Made by a program: the position numbers and the translations under genes. A stretch of DNA of 64,000 nucleotides from Halarcobacter sp. (GTDB lineage: Bacteria; Campylobacterota; Campylobacteria; Campylobacterales; Arcobacteraceae): contig JAQYVX010000012.1 of assembly GCA_030145305.1 (NCBI GenBank), forward strand, positions 1-64,000, in the 5' to 3' direction. The notes beneath the pieces were generated by a model. That model did no database searches. It worked only from the letters and a program-made list of their open reading frames with translations, and was not told the DNA's origin. Position 1 is the stretch's first letter. Every line of letters starts with the position of its first letter. Below, piece after piece: positions 19,537-28,040 of the stretch.

Positions 19537-20627
19537 TTCTTTGTTTGTCCTATTAATTCATATAAAGCATATGTAATTGGTGTAGTATTCATATGTGTTA
19601 CAGATGAAATTGGTAATATGAAAAATGGTTTTGTTTCGTCAAATCTATTAAACGTTAAATCTTGAACATAATAAGGAAAATCTTTTTTAATTCCAAATTC
19701 ATTTGAAGTTGAAGGTTCTAATCCTAATTCTTTAATAAATGCTTTGATATCTGCTTCAATATCTTCACCATAATAAGCATCAGTTTTAGTTAAAGCAATC
19801 GCAAAATTTCTTTGACTTAATTCACTTGAAAACTTTTTAACTTCTTCTTTTAATACTTCATATTGTTCCATAGTTGTTCTATAGTTAGCAATATCAATCA
19901 TAAATAAAAGTGTTTTTGTTCTTTCAATATGTTTTAAAAATTCTAATCCTAAACCTCTTCCTTCACTAGCCCCATCAATGATTCCAGGAATATCTGCCAT
20001 TACAAAAGAGTTATAATCACCTACATCAACAACTCCTAATTTTGGAGTTAAAGTTGTAAATTCATAATTTGCAATTTCTGGTTCTGCATTTGATGTTGTT
20101 GAAATAAGAGTTGATTTTCCTACATTTGGATATCCAACAAGTCCAACATCTGCAATTAGTTTAAGTTCTAATCTTATTTTCTGACTAATTCCTGGAAGTC
20201 CTGGTTGAAAATAAGTTGGTCTTTGATTTCTTGAATTTTTAAAATGAACGTTTCCTAGTCCACCTTTTCCACCTTCTAAGAAAAGTTCTGTTTGACCTTC
20301 TTCTAAAAGATCTAATAAAACTTCGTTAGTTTCATCATCAATTACTTGAGTTCCAGGAGGAACAGTTAAAATATATGCAGGAGCTGATTTTCCTGTTTTA
20401 GTTCTACCCATACCTTGAGTACCGTTTTCGGCCTTAATAATATGTCTACCTTTGAACCATGAAAGTGTATCTGTATTGTTATCTACTTTAAAGTAAATAT
20501 CTCCACCTTTTCCACCATCACCACCATCAGGTCCACCTTTTACAACAAACTTCTCTCTTCTAAACGAAGCACAACCTTGTCCACCTTTTCCTGATGATAC
20601 AGTAAATTTAACACTATCTACAAACAC
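19533..20627 (-). CDS. obgE: Obg-family GTPase ObgE/CgtA
   Basis: Essential ribosome-associated GTPase. The 364-residue protein has the glycine-rich Obg fold (1 to about 157, with [14 protein letters not shown] and [12 protein letters not shown]), then the G domain with P-loop GYPNVGKST, the switch region, DIPGI and TKTDAY as the G4 motif. It lies downstream of rpmA across a hairpin and overlaps proB. Confidence 0.97.
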   Translation of the reverse strand: MFVDSVKFTVSSGKGGQGCASFRREKFVVKGGPDGGDGGKGGDIYFKVDNNTDTLSWFKGRHIIKAENGTQGMGRTKTGKSAPAYILTVPPGTQVIDDETNEVLLDLLEEGQTELFLEGGKGGLGNVHFKNSRNQRPTYFQPGLPGISQKIRLELKLIADVGLVGYPNVGKSTLISTTSNAEPEIANYEFTTLTPKLGVVDVGDYNSFVMADIPGIIDGASEGRGLGLEFLKHIERTKTLLFMIDIANYRTTMEQYEVLKEEVKKFSSELSQRNFAIALTKTDAYYGEDIEADIKAFIKELGLEPSTSNEFGIKKDFPYYVQDLTFNRFDETKPFFILPISSVTHMNTTPITYALYELIGQTKK

Positions 20628-20644
20628 TATTATCTCCTAAAACT

Positions 20645-20680
20645 AAAAAAGGGTGTAGGCAAAAAGCACTACACCCTTTT
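20645..20680 (-). terminator. Terminator or attenuator between rpmA and obgE
   Basis: The stem GGGTGTAG (20651-20658) / CTACACCC (20669-20676), extended by A/T pairs, has a 10-nt loop. On the minus strand it follows rpmA and ends in TTTTTT, only about 20 nt before the obgE start. It should reduce obgE-proB-fmt expression relative to the two ribosomal protein genes. Confidence 0.8.
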
Positions 20681-20702
20681 AGAAATTTAATTAAAATTAA
20701 AT

Positions 20703-20957
20703 TTATGAAGCGTAAACTGATACTTTTTTTCTTTTTTTATCTTTTACTTCAAATTTAACTACACCATCAATTAATGCAAAAATAGTGTGGTCTTTTCCAA
20801 TACCTACGTTTTGTCCAACATGAACTTTAGTTCCTCTTTGTCTAACAATGATGTTTCCAGCTCTTACAACTTCTCCACCAAATTTTTTAACTCCAAGTCT
20901 TTTCCCAGCTGAATCTCTATTATTCTGTGTAGAACCTTGCCCTTTCTTATGTGCCAT
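20703..20957 (-). CDS. rpmA: 50S ribosomal protein L27
   Basis: Ribosomal protein near the peptidyl-transferase centre. The 84-residue protein begins [18 protein letters not shown] and contains [21 protein letters not shown], the L27 signature. It has no cleavable N-terminal extension of the Gram-positive type. It is 10 nt after rplU. Confidence 0.98.
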   Translation of the reverse strand: MAHKKGQGSTQNNRDSAGKRLGVKKFGGEVVRAGNIIVRQRGTKVHVGQNVGIGKDHTIFALIDGVVKFEVKDKKRKKVSVYAS

Positions 20958-20967
20958 TCTATGCTCC

Positions 20968-21285
20968 TTATGCTGCTATTTTAGTAATTCTAATTTTAGT
21001 GAAGCTTTTTCTGAAACCTCTTTTTAACTTAGAATCTTTTCTTCTTCTTTTTTTGTAAATGATAACTTTTTTATCTCTATTTACACCTGTTCCATCTAAA
21101 ACAACTTCAGCTTCCACTTTTGCAGTAGAAACAGCATCACCAGTTTTAAGCTCACCATCGTTTATTGCTAAAACATCAGTAAGTTCAAGAGTTTCTTTAG
21201 CAGCTTTTCCAGTATAATCAATATCTAAGATATCACCCTCAGTTACTTTATACTGCTTACCACCACACTTAATAATTGCGTACAT
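20968..21285 (-). CDS. rplU: 50S ribosomal protein L21
   Basis: Ribosomal protein that binds 23S rRNA. The 105-residue protein begins [18 protein letters not shown], has the [20 protein letters not shown] basic segment and ends FTKIRITKI. It is the first gene of the rplU-rpmA unit. The roughly 120-nt leader upstream holds no gene. Confidence 0.97.
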   Translation of the reverse strand: MYAIIKCGGKQYKVTEGDILDIDYTGKAAKETLELTDVLAINDGELKTGDAVSTAKVEAEVVLDGTGVNRDKKVIIYKKRRRKDSKLKRGFRKSFTKIRITKIAA

Positions 21286-21404
21286 ATTTAATCCTCTAAT
21301 TTATCAATCTTTTATTAACTTATTTATTCTAACGGGACGAAATGTTAGCTAAGTTTTGTTTAAACTTTCTTTAAGTGAATAATACTTTTAAAGAAATCTT
21401 AGAA

Positions 21405-21788
21405 TTAATAGAAATCTTTTGGAGATGCTATTGCATCCATAACAACCATTGAACCCATTGGTAATCTACTAGCTTCAATTGTAGTTCTAGCTGGTTTATG
21501 CTCACCAAAAGCTTCTGCAAATAGTACATTTACAACGCCAAAGTCATCCATATTTTCTAAATAAACATTTACTTTTACAACTGCATCTAAGCCACTTTTT
21601 GCATCTTCTAACAATATTTTTAAGTTTTCTAAAACTTGTCTTGTTTGTTTTTTAATATCTCTTTCCACAATTTTCCCATCTATTGTTAAAGGTATTTGTG
21701 CTGAAGTATAAATAAAGCCATTTGCTCTAGTTGCTTGTGAATACGGTCCAATTGCTTCTGGTAAATTTTTACTTTCTAATAATTCCAT
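21405..21788 (-). CDS. ridA: RidA-family reactive imine/enamine deaminase
   Basis: Hydrolyses 2-aminoacrylate and related reactive enamines to 2-keto acids. The 127-residue protein shows the family start AIGPYSQATRANGFIYTSAQIPL, VNVYLENMDDF and the C-terminal PARTTIEASRLPMGSMVVMDAIA, with the conserved Arg of PARTTIE that binds the carboxylate. It stands alone between rplU and dnaG. Confidence 0.93.
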   Translation of the reverse strand: MELLESKNLPEAIGPYSQATRANGFIYTSAQIPLTIDGKIVERDIKKQTRQVLENLKILLEDAKSGLDAVVKVNVYLENMDDFGVVNVLFAEAFGEHKPARTTIEASRLPMGSMVVMDAIASPKDFY

Positions 21789-21865
21789 TCTTAGTTCCTT
21801 ACAAAATGTCCCACATTTAGGGAAGTTTATTCAATTTTTAAATTTTGATTATTTTACAAAAAACA

Positions 21866-23503
21866 TTATAAATTATAACTTACTAACTTGCCAAGTTTTA
21901 ACTGATATATATTATCTTTTATTTTTCTAAGTAAATTTGCTTTTTCTTTAAAAGCTAATCCTTGGTCATATTGAACACTTCTTAACTTATTTGCATAGAA
22001 CTTTCTAAGTAAGACTAATAACTCTTGTTTTAGTCTTTCATCATCATAAACTTCAAGTTTATCATTTATTAAAATACCATTAAAACTTTGATTATTTATA
22101 TCACTTATTAAAAGTTCAAATTCATCTCTATGATGTTCAAACATTGTTGAATCAATAATATCAAGAACTGAATCCAATCTTTGAGGTTTTTCTAAAATTG
22201 ATCTAATGATACAAAGCTCACCAATATCTATTTTTTTAAGATTAACTTCATTTTTTCTTACAACATCAGTACTACTTTTTACTAAATTTTCTCTAATATT
22301 TAATTTTTGAGCAAGGTATCTTTTATATTCATCTTGATATATTATTCCTAATGATTTTAAATAATCATTAGCTTCAATAAGCGCTTTTTGCTTTTGACTT
22401 GGATTATTTATATCATATTTAGAAACTATATAATCAATTGAAAAAGAGATAAAAGCTTGGGGTGAGTCAAAAATATTATTAAGTTCTTCTATTTTTCCCT
22501 CTTTTACCATATCTGCTGGATCTTTACCTTCATCAAATATAATAACTCCACCTTCAAACTCTCCTTGAGAAAGCATAACAGAAGCCTTAAATGCTGCGGT
22601 TAAACCTGCTTTGTCTCCATCGTAGGCTACAATTACTTTAGGTTCTCCTCTACGTAAAAGAGGTAGATGTTCTTGGGTTAATGCAGTTCCTAAAGTGGCA
22701 ACTGCTGTATTAAATCCTGCTTGATGAAGCATTATTACATCCAAATAACCCTCGGTTACTATTATTCTATTTTTTTTATATATATTTTCTTTTGCTAAGT
22801 TATATCCATAAAGAAGTTTTGATTTATTAAATATTTTTGTTTGGGGAGAATTTACATATTTTGCATTATGTCCTGTAATTGTTCTTCCTCCAAAACCCAC
22901 AATTTTCCCATTTAGTGAATATATAGGAAAAGTAATTCTTTCTATAAATCTTGAATAAAGACCACTTTGTCCGGTATCAATAACTCCTAATTCTTTAGCA
23001 TCTGCCAAATTATAATAATTATTTTTTAGAAAATTAATTGTGTCGTTAGAAGTTGGAGCATAACCAATTTCAAATTTTTCAATAGAAAATTCTGAAATTC
23101 CACGTGAAGCTATATACTCTTTTGCAATATTATTATTTACAAAAAGCTTTTGATAATATTTATTTACTTCTTCGAGTACTTTTATATCTTGTTTTTTTTG
23201 ATTGTTATTATTATCATATTCTAAATTTACACTATGCATTGAAGCTAGTTTTTCTAAGGTTTCTGGGTATGAAAGTTTTTCATATTCCATTACAAACTTA
23301 ATAGCATCTCCACCTACTCCACATCCAAAACAATGGTATATTTGCTTAGCTGGACTTACAACAAAAGAGGGAGTTTCTTCTCCATGAAAGGGACAACAAG
23401 CTTTAAAATTTGCTCCACTTTTTTTTAGTTCAATAAATTGAGATACTACATCAACAACATCAAGGTGGTTTTTAAGATTTTCTATGGATTCTTTTGTAAT
23501 CAT
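21866..23503 (-). CDS. dnaG: DNA primase
   Basis: Makes RNA primers for replication. The 545-residue protein has the N-terminal CHC2 zinc domain (CCPFHGEETPSF and HCFGCG, about 36-65), the primase core (KIVGFGGR) and TOPRIM motifs (VTEGYLDVI, VAYDGDKAG). The C-terminal helicase-binding part is shorter than in E. coli, normal for Campylobacterota. There is no Shine-Dalgarno; a TATAAT 6 nt upstream of the ATG suggests a leaderless mRNA. Confidence 0.95.
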   Translation of the reverse strand: MITKESIENLKNHLDVVDVVSQFIELKKSGANFKACCPFHGEETPSFVVSPAKQIYHCFGCGVGGDAIKFVMEYEKLSYPETLEKLASMHSVNLEYDNNNNQKKQDIKVLEEVNKYYQKLFVNNNIAKEYIASRGISEFSIEKFEIGYAPTSNDTINFLKNNYYNLADAKELGVIDTGQSGLYSRFIERITFPIYSLNGKIVGFGGRTITGHNAKYVNSPQTKIFNKSKLLYGYNLAKENIYKKNRIIVTEGYLDVIMLHQAGFNTAVATLGTALTQEHLPLLRRGEPKVIVAYDGDKAGLTAAFKASVMLSQGEFEGGVIIFDEGKDPADMVKEGKIEELNNIFDSPQAFISFSIDYIVSKYDINNPSQKQKALIEANDYLKSLGIIYQDEYKRYLAQKLNIRENLVKSSTDVVRKNEVNLKKIDIGELCIIRSILEKPQRLDSVLDIIDSTMFEHHRDEFELLISDINNQSFNGILINDKLEVYDDERLKQELLVLLRKFYANKLRSVQYDQGLAFKEKANLLRKIKDNIYQLKLGKLVSYNL

Positions 23504-23509
23504 TTTGCG

Positions 23510-23515
23510 ATTATA
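23510..23515 (-). promoter_or_regulatory. -10 element abutting the dnaG start
   Basis: TATAAT on the minus strand, followed by CGCAAA and then the dnaG ATG. Normal spacing puts the transcription start at the ATG, which explains the missing ribosome binding site. Confidence 0.45.
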
Positions 23516-23586
23516 GCTAAATTTTATTATATTGTATGGCCATTTATGTTATATTAAATTTTAAAATTATATAAACAAGGTTTTTT

Positions 23587-24636
23587 TTGGATAGTTTAAC
23601 CTTAGAATACAGAGACCCACTTTTTGGTATTATTGTATTTTTCGCACTAATATTTGTCATATCATTTCTAACTTACTCTTTTAGTGCATATAAAGAAAAG
23701 CGTGCAAGAAGAGATTATAGAAAACTTTTAAAGAGATTTGAAATTGGGAAGTTAAAAGAAGAAGACTATGTTCATTTATATAAAACTTATAACCTACCTT
23801 TTGATTCAATAATACTTTTAGCTTCAACTTTTGTACATAAAGGGAATTACTCTAAGGCAATATCTGTTTATATTACACTTTTAGAACATGTAACAGATAG
23901 AATTAAAAAAGAAGAACTACTTGAACTTTTAGGAACAACTTATTTTAAAGGTGGCTTTTTACAAAGATCTAGAGAAATATTTATAAGAATTTTAAAATTT
24001 TCTCCAAGAAATACAAAAGCTTTAAAACATCTACTTATTATAAATGAAAAACTTAAAGAGTATAAAAATGCTAGTGAGATTATATCTTGCCTTGATGAAA
24101 TAGGAATAGATACTAAAAACGATAAAGTATTTATTCAAACTCTTAGTATTATAAATGATCCAATAGAGTCATATGAGAAAAAAAGTGAAAAACTTTATAA
24201 AGTATTTAAAGAAAATCCACTTGTTCAAAGACTAGTTGCAAAATTTTATTTACAATACAACAAAGATTTTTTCTGGGAACATGTAAATGAATTTGATTTT
24301 AAAAAACTCGTTGATATAATGTGGTATTTAAATTTTGAGGATATTGATTTTGAAAAAATTTTAGAAAATCAATTTTTAAATGAATTATATAATGCAAAGG
24401 GATATTTAAAAACAATAAAACATAGTGATGACTTTGTTTTTGATATTCTAATAGCATTAAATGGACATGAACATAAAATCCCTGCAACTGTAGACTTTGA
24501 ATTTATATGTTCATCTTGTAAGCATCTTCATCCTATTTTTGATACGAGATGTCCTCACTGTCAAAATATATTAACCTTTGATGTAAAATATAATTTAACA
24601 AGAGATTTAATTGAGAGAAATCAATCTTTACAATAA
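23587..24636 (+). CDS. LapB-like TPR protein with C-terminal zinc ribbon
   Basis: Membrane-anchored TPR protein of about 349 residues. I place the start at the TTG at 23587, with AAGG 6 nt upstream. One transmembrane helix (about 12-33) is followed by a basic stretch, TPR-like helices (about 75-230) and a C-terminal rubredoxin-like metal site with CSSC (about 310) and CPHC (about 325). This architecture resembles E. coli LapB/YciM, which controls LpxC turnover through FtsH, but the similarity is architectural and function here is not shown. Its place between dnaG and rnc is the conserved Campylobacterota arrangement. Confidence 0.7.
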   Translation: MDSLTLEYRDPLFGIIVFFALIFVISFLTYSFSAYKEKRARRDYRKLLKRFEIGKLKEEDYVHLYKTYNLPFDSIILLASTFVHKGNYSKAISVYITLLEHVTDRIKKEELLELLGTTYFKGGFLQRSREIFIRILKFSPRNTKALKHLLIINEKLKEYKNASEIISCLDEIGIDTKNDKVFIQTLSIINDPIESYEKKSEKLYKVFKENPLVQRLVAKFYLQYNKDFFWEHVNEFDFKKLVDIMWYLNFEDIDFEKILENQFLNELYNAKGYLKTIKHSDDFVFDILIALNGHEHKIPATVDFEFICSSCKHLHPIFDTRCPHCQNILTFDVKYNLTRDLIERNQSLQ

Positions 24637-24725
24637 TGCTTTTTCCATAAAACTAGAAGAAAAATGAAAATCATGAGCAAGATATTGAAGTTTCACAAAA
24701 AAATAACAAAAGTGAATGATAAAAA

Positions 24726-24803
24726 GCTAATCTAAGACATAAGCATAATAAAAGATGTGATATACTTGCACGAACAAAAAAAGAAAAATTAAAAGGAGAA
24801 TAG
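24726..24803 (+). pseudogene. rnhA: 3' remnant of ribonuclease HI gene
   Basis: These 26 codons encode ANLRHKHNKRCDILARTKKE and a few more residues, ending in TAG one base before the rnc ATG. H-x-x-N-x-R-C-D-x-L-A-R is the characteristic C-terminus of RNase HI. The same frame is closed immediately upstream by TGA and TAA, and no RNase HI catalytic region is present. From memory, related Campylobacterota carry an intact rnhA at this place between the TPR gene and rnc. The stretch also supplies the rnc Shine-Dalgarno (AAAAGGAG), which could explain why it survived. Confidence 0.7.
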
Positions 24804-24804
24804 A

Positions 24805-25485
24805 ATGAGTGATTATTCTAAATTAGAAGAGTGTTTGGATTATCAGTTTAGAAATAAAGACCTGATAATCGAAGCACTAACACACAAAAGTTATAAGAAG
24901 CCTTATAACAACGAAAGATTAGAGTTTTTAGGGGATGCAGTTTTAAACCTTATTGTTGGGGAATATTTATATACAAAATTTCCAGAATCAAATGAAGGTG
25001 ATTTATCAAAAATCAGAGCATCTTTAGTAAATGAAACAGGTTTTACAAAATTGGCTAATGAAATAAAACTAGGTGACTATATTTTTATTTCAAATGCAGA
25101 AGAAAGAAATAAAGGAAGAACTAAAGCTTCTATTTTATCTGATGCCTTTGAAGCAATTATGGGAGCTGTTTATTTAGAATCAGGACTTGAAGTTTTAAAA
25201 CCAATTATTTTGAAGCTTCTGGAACGATCATATGACAAAATAACTCTTGATGTATTATTTAGTGATTATAAAACAGCTTTACAAGAAGTAACGCAAGCAG
25301 AATTTGGAACAATTCCTGAGTATAAAATAGAGGCTGCATACGGGCCTGATCATAAAAAAGAGTTTGAAGTTTCAATTTGGATTGATGATAAAACATATGG
25401 AAAAGCTATTGGAAAAAGTAAAAAACTTGCACAGCAAGCAGTAGCTAAAATTGCAATTGATATATTAAAAGGCGAAAAAAAGTAA
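24805..25485 (+). CDS. rnc: Ribonuclease III
   Basis: Cleaves double-stranded RNA in rRNA and mRNA processing. The 226-residue protein has the catalytic signature [14 protein letters not shown] (about 36-49), the second metal-ligand region [14 protein letters not shown] and a C-terminal double-stranded RNA-binding domain (about 155-225, ending [16 protein letters not shown]). A strong AAAAGGAG precedes the ATG. Confidence 0.96.
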   Translation: MSDYSKLEECLDYQFRNKDLIIEALTHKSYKKPYNNERLEFLGDAVLNLIVGEYLYTKFPESNEGDLSKIRASLVNETGFTKLANEIKLGDYIFISNAEERNKGRTKASILSDAFEAIMGAVYLESGLEVLKPIILKLLERSYDKITLDVLFSDYKTALQEVTQAEFGTIPEYKIEAAYGPDHKKEFEVSIWIDDKTYGKAIGKSKKLAQQAVAKIAIDILKGEKK

Positions 25486-25514
25486 TAAAAGTGAATTAAT
25501 TCACTTTTATTACT
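25481..25514 (+). terminator. Perfect 34-bp palindrome after rnc
   Basis: The 17-nt arms at 25481-25497 and 25498-25514 are exact reverse complements with no spacer. The structure overlaps the rnc stop codon and lies before aroC. A strong U-tract is absent, so it may be a terminator, an RNA-stability element or an RNase III site. Confidence 0.5.
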
Positions 25515-25556
25515 CTATAAAGCACAAATTATATGCCATAAGGTATTGGAGGAAGA

Positions 25557-26630
25557 ATGAATAGTTTTGGTTATAAATTTAAATTTACAACTTTTGGAGA
25601 GAGCCATGGAAAGGCTTTAGGTTGTTTAGTTGATGGAGTTCCAGCTGGAATAAAAATTGATGAAGAATTTATTCAAAATGAAATGAATAGAAGAAAACCT
25701 GGTAAAAATGCCTATGCAACAGCTAGAAATGAAGGTGATAAGATTGAGATTTTGAGTGGAGTTTTTGAAGGGCTTACAACTGGAACTCCAATTTCAATGG
25801 TCATTTTTAATGAAAATCAAAAAAGCAAAGATTATACAAAAATAAAAGATCTTTTTAGACCTGGACATGCTGACTTTACGTATTTTCATAAATATGGAGT
25901 TAGAGATTATAGAGGTGGAGGAAGAAGTAGTGCTAGAGAAACCGCAGCTAGAGTAGCAGCTGGTTCTATTGCAAAACTTATGCTAAATGAACTTGGAATA
26001 GAAATTCAAAGTGGTATTTGCGAAATTGATGGTATTAAATCTTCACAGATTGATTTTGAATTTGCAAAAACTTCTGAAATTTTTTCTTTGGATAAAAATA
26101 AAGAACAATTTCAAAAAGATGCAATTTTGGAAGCAAAAAGTAAACATAATTCTGTTGGTGGAGTTGCACTAGTAAATGTAAAAAATTGCCCTATTGGACT
26201 TGGCGAACCACTTTATTTTAAACTTGATGCACAAATTGCAAATGCTATGATGAGTATAAATGCAGTTAAAGCTGTAGAGATTGGTGATGGCATTGAATCT
26301 GTTTCAAAAAAAGGTCAAGAAAACAATGATGAGATTAGAAAAGATGGCTTTAAAACAAATCATAGTGGTGGAATTTTAGGTGGAATTTCTAATGGCGATG
26401 AAATAAATGTAAAAGTTTATTTTAAACCTACTCCTTCAATCTTTATAAAGCAAGAAACTGTTGATACAAATGACAAAGAAGTAGATTGTGAATTAAAAGG
26501 AAGACATGATCCTTGTGTTGCAATTAGAGGTTCTGTAGTTGCAGAATCCATGATGGCTTTAGTGCTTGCAGATATGGCATTACTTAATATGAGTAGTAAA
26601 ATTGAAAATATTAAAAAAGTTTATAATTAA
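25557..26630 (+). CDS. aroC: Chorismate synthase
   Basis: Last step of the shikimate pathway, FMN dependent. The 357-residue protein has the signatures [18 protein letters not shown] (near the N-terminus), [21 protein letters not shown] and RGRHDPC-like [12 protein letters not shown] near the C-terminus. A GGAGGAAG Shine-Dalgarno precedes the ATG. Confidence 0.97.
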   Translation: MNSFGYKFKFTTFGESHGKALGCLVDGVPAGIKIDEEFIQNEMNRRKPGKNAYATARNEGDKIEILSGVFEGLTTGTPISMVIFNENQKSKDYTKIKDLFRPGHADFTYFHKYGVRDYRGGGRSSARETAARVAAGSIAKLMLNELGIEIQSGICEIDGIKSSQIDFEFAKTSEIFSLDKNKEQFQKDAILEAKSKHNSVGGVALVNVKNCPIGLGEPLYFKLDAQIANAMMSINAVKAVEIGDGIESVSKKGQENNDEIRKDGFKTNHSGGILGGISNGDEINVKVYFKPTPSIFIKQETVDTNDKEVDCELKGRHDPCVAIRGSVVAESMMALVLADMALLNMSSKIENIKKVYN

Positions 26631-26706
26631 TTAGTAAAACTTACTTAATCTAAAGTAATTTTTTGTAGAATTCATTTGTTCTTTACTTTGGTTAAGTTGA
26701 AAGAAT

Positions 26707-26735
26707 AAAGCGGAACTTTTGTTCCGCTTTTTTTT
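26707..26735. terminator. Bidirectional terminator between aroC and the NifX-like gene
   Basis: AAAGCGGAAC (26707-26716) and GTTCCGCTTT (26721-26730) form a perfect 10-bp stem with a TTTT loop, followed by T-tracts. It lies between convergent genes and overlaps the stop codon of the minus-strand gene. Confidence 0.85.
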
Positions 26736-27072
26736 AATCTATTTTTGTTAGTTTATCTTGTACAAAATCGCTAAATGTGTGCAATACATTTTTGTGTTCT
26801 GCTGCTCTATAAACAGAAATTCCACCTTCATGAAGTTTATTTAAAGGTAAACACTCACCATCTGGTGAAATTAAAACTTTGTAATTATTATTTTTGCAAG
26901 TTTCAAGTATTGTATCTTTAGAATGGATATATGGATTATCTATTGTTTCAACATCTATTATATTTTGTCCATGAACATTTAAAATTGTTAAATAATCTGA
27001 TTTATCAAAAGATGCTTCAACATCTGAAATATAACTCAGTTTTTCATTAGTGGGAAATACTATTCTTATCAT
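26734..27072 (-). CDS. NifX/NifB-type dinitrogenase iron-molybdenum cofactor domain protein
   Basis: Small 112-residue protein matching the RNase H-fold domain that binds metal clusters in NifX, NafY and NifB C-termini: IRIVFPTN at the start, a central IDNPYIHSKD and a C-terminal LHEGGISVYRA. No nitrogenase genes are in the window, so the partner and cargo are unknown. It has a strong GGAGG Shine-Dalgarno and is transcribed away from a DUF134 regulator across a repeat-rich intergenic region. DUF134 and NifX domains often occur together. Confidence 0.75.
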   Translation of the reverse strand: MIRIVFPTNEKLSYISDVEASFDKSDYLTILNVHGQNIIDVETIDNPYIHSKDTILETCKNNNYKVLISPDGECLPLNKLHEGGISVYRAAEHKNVLHTFSDFVQDKLTKID

Positions 27073-27119
27073 AGCCCCTCCTTTTATTAAGTAAGATTCT
27101 GATTTTCTAAATAAATTTT

Positions 27120-27208
27120 AAATGTCAGTTTTCAATTAGGATGAGTGAAAAAAGTAATTACTAGGGAAAAGACAATTATGTATTTAATCCTAATATAAAC
27201 TGACATTT
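27120..27208. repeat. Nested long inverted repeat in the NifX-like/DUF134 intergenic region
   Basis: The outer arms AAATGTCAGTTT (27120-27131) and AAACTGACATTT (27197-27208) are exact complements. Inner arms TTAGGAT (27136-27142) and ATCCTAA (27187-27193) nest within them. The span between the divergent genes suggests an operator or a large RNA/DNA hairpin rather than a terminator. Confidence 0.6.
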
Positions 27209-27344
27209 GAAAATATGTTATGTTAAAGCTAAAATAATATATTTATATGTACAATACGAAAACCAAATGGTTCGCATAAAATCATATAAAGCTATTGCTT
27301 TTGAACATATGTCAGAAGTATAACTACATATTGAGCATATGTCA
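27207..27344 (+). promoter_or_regulatory. Three copies of a TTGAACATATGTCA-like motif upstream of DUF134
   Basis: TTGAACATATGTCA (27301-27314) and TTGAGCATATGTCA (27331-27344) differ at one base and are exactly 30 bp apart, about three helical turns. A more diverged copy, TTGAAAATATGTTA, lies at 27207-27220 at the end of the long inverted repeat. This looks like a set of binding sites for one regulator on the same face of the DNA. The DUF134 HTH protein encoded just downstream is the obvious candidate, by inference. Confidence 0.5.
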
Positions 27345-27399
27345 AGTATTATTTACCTAATATGTGGTAAAATTTATTATATTAACAATAAGGTTATTA

Positions 27400-27990
27400 A
27401 TGGCAAGAGAAAAACTTCAAAGAAAACTTGAACTAAAGCCGGTATCAAAGTATTTTGGTCCTAAAGATATCACTGCAACACATGATGTAATTTTATTGCA
27501 TGAAGAACTTGAAGCAATACATTTAATGGATTCATTTTGTATGTATCAAGAAGATGCTGCAAAAAAAATGAATGTATCAAGAGCTACATTTGCTAGAATA
27601 ATAAAAAGTGCTAGAAAAAAAATATCACTTGCTTTAATTACAGGAAGCAATATAAAAGTACATGAAATTAAAAATGAATTTCGTGTTGCTATTTGCTCAA
27701 GTAGTAATTCAACACTTGAATATGCTAATGCAGAAGCAAAATATATTTGGATCTTTTTTATAAAAGATTATAAATTAAAATCTTCAAATTGTATAAATAA
27801 TCCTATGTATCAAAATAAAGATGAAGCAGCTTGTAATATTTTACCTGAGGTATTATATGATTTTACAACAAACTATTTTATTATCAAAAATATTGATTAT
27901 GATTTAAAAATTTCTTTGATTGCAAAAGGTATTTACCCTATTTTACAAGAAGAAATAACAAAAGATACTTTAGTAGATATTTTTCAATAG
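27400..27990 (+). CDS. DUF134 HTH protein with degenerate NifX-like C-terminal domain
   Basis: Putative DNA-binding regulator. I prefer the ATG at 27400, with AAGG 7 nt upstream, giving 196 residues beginning MAREKLQRKLELKPVSKYF. Residues about 1-90 match DUF134, with a helix-turn-helix MYQEDAAKKMNVSRATFARII. Residues about 95-196 (FRVAICSSSNSTLEYANAEA, CINNPMYQNKDEAA, LIAKGIYPIL) follow the NifX domain pattern, as in the neighbouring gene, but without obvious metal-binding motifs. It may be a metal- or cluster-responsive regulator of itself and the divergent gene. Confidence 0.68.
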   Translation: MAREKLQRKLELKPVSKYFGPKDITATHDVILLHEELEAIHLMDSFCMYQEDAAKKMNVSRATFARIIKSARKKISLALITGSNIKVHEIKNEFRVAICSSSNSTLEYANAEAKYIWIFFIKDYKLKSSNCINNPMYQNKDEAACNILPEVLYDFTTNYFIIKNIDYDLKISLIAKGIYPILQEEITKDTLVDIFQ

Positions 27991-28016
27991 AAACTTAAAA
28001 GTTTCTATTGAATTTT
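27983..28016 (+). terminator. Terminator of the DUF134 gene
   Basis: TTCAATAGAAAC (27983-27994) and GTTTCTATTGAA (28001-28012) form a 12-bp stem with a 6-nt loop, followed by TTTT. It overlaps the stop codon. Confidence 0.75.
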
Positions 28017-28040
28017 AATTCTAGTCTTACAAAACTTATC

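Noticed and set aside
24664-24735. Small open frame of 23 codons between the TPR gene and rnc
   Set aside because: It has no good ribosome binding site and lies in a different frame from the rnhA remnant; composition is what random AT-rich DNA gives.
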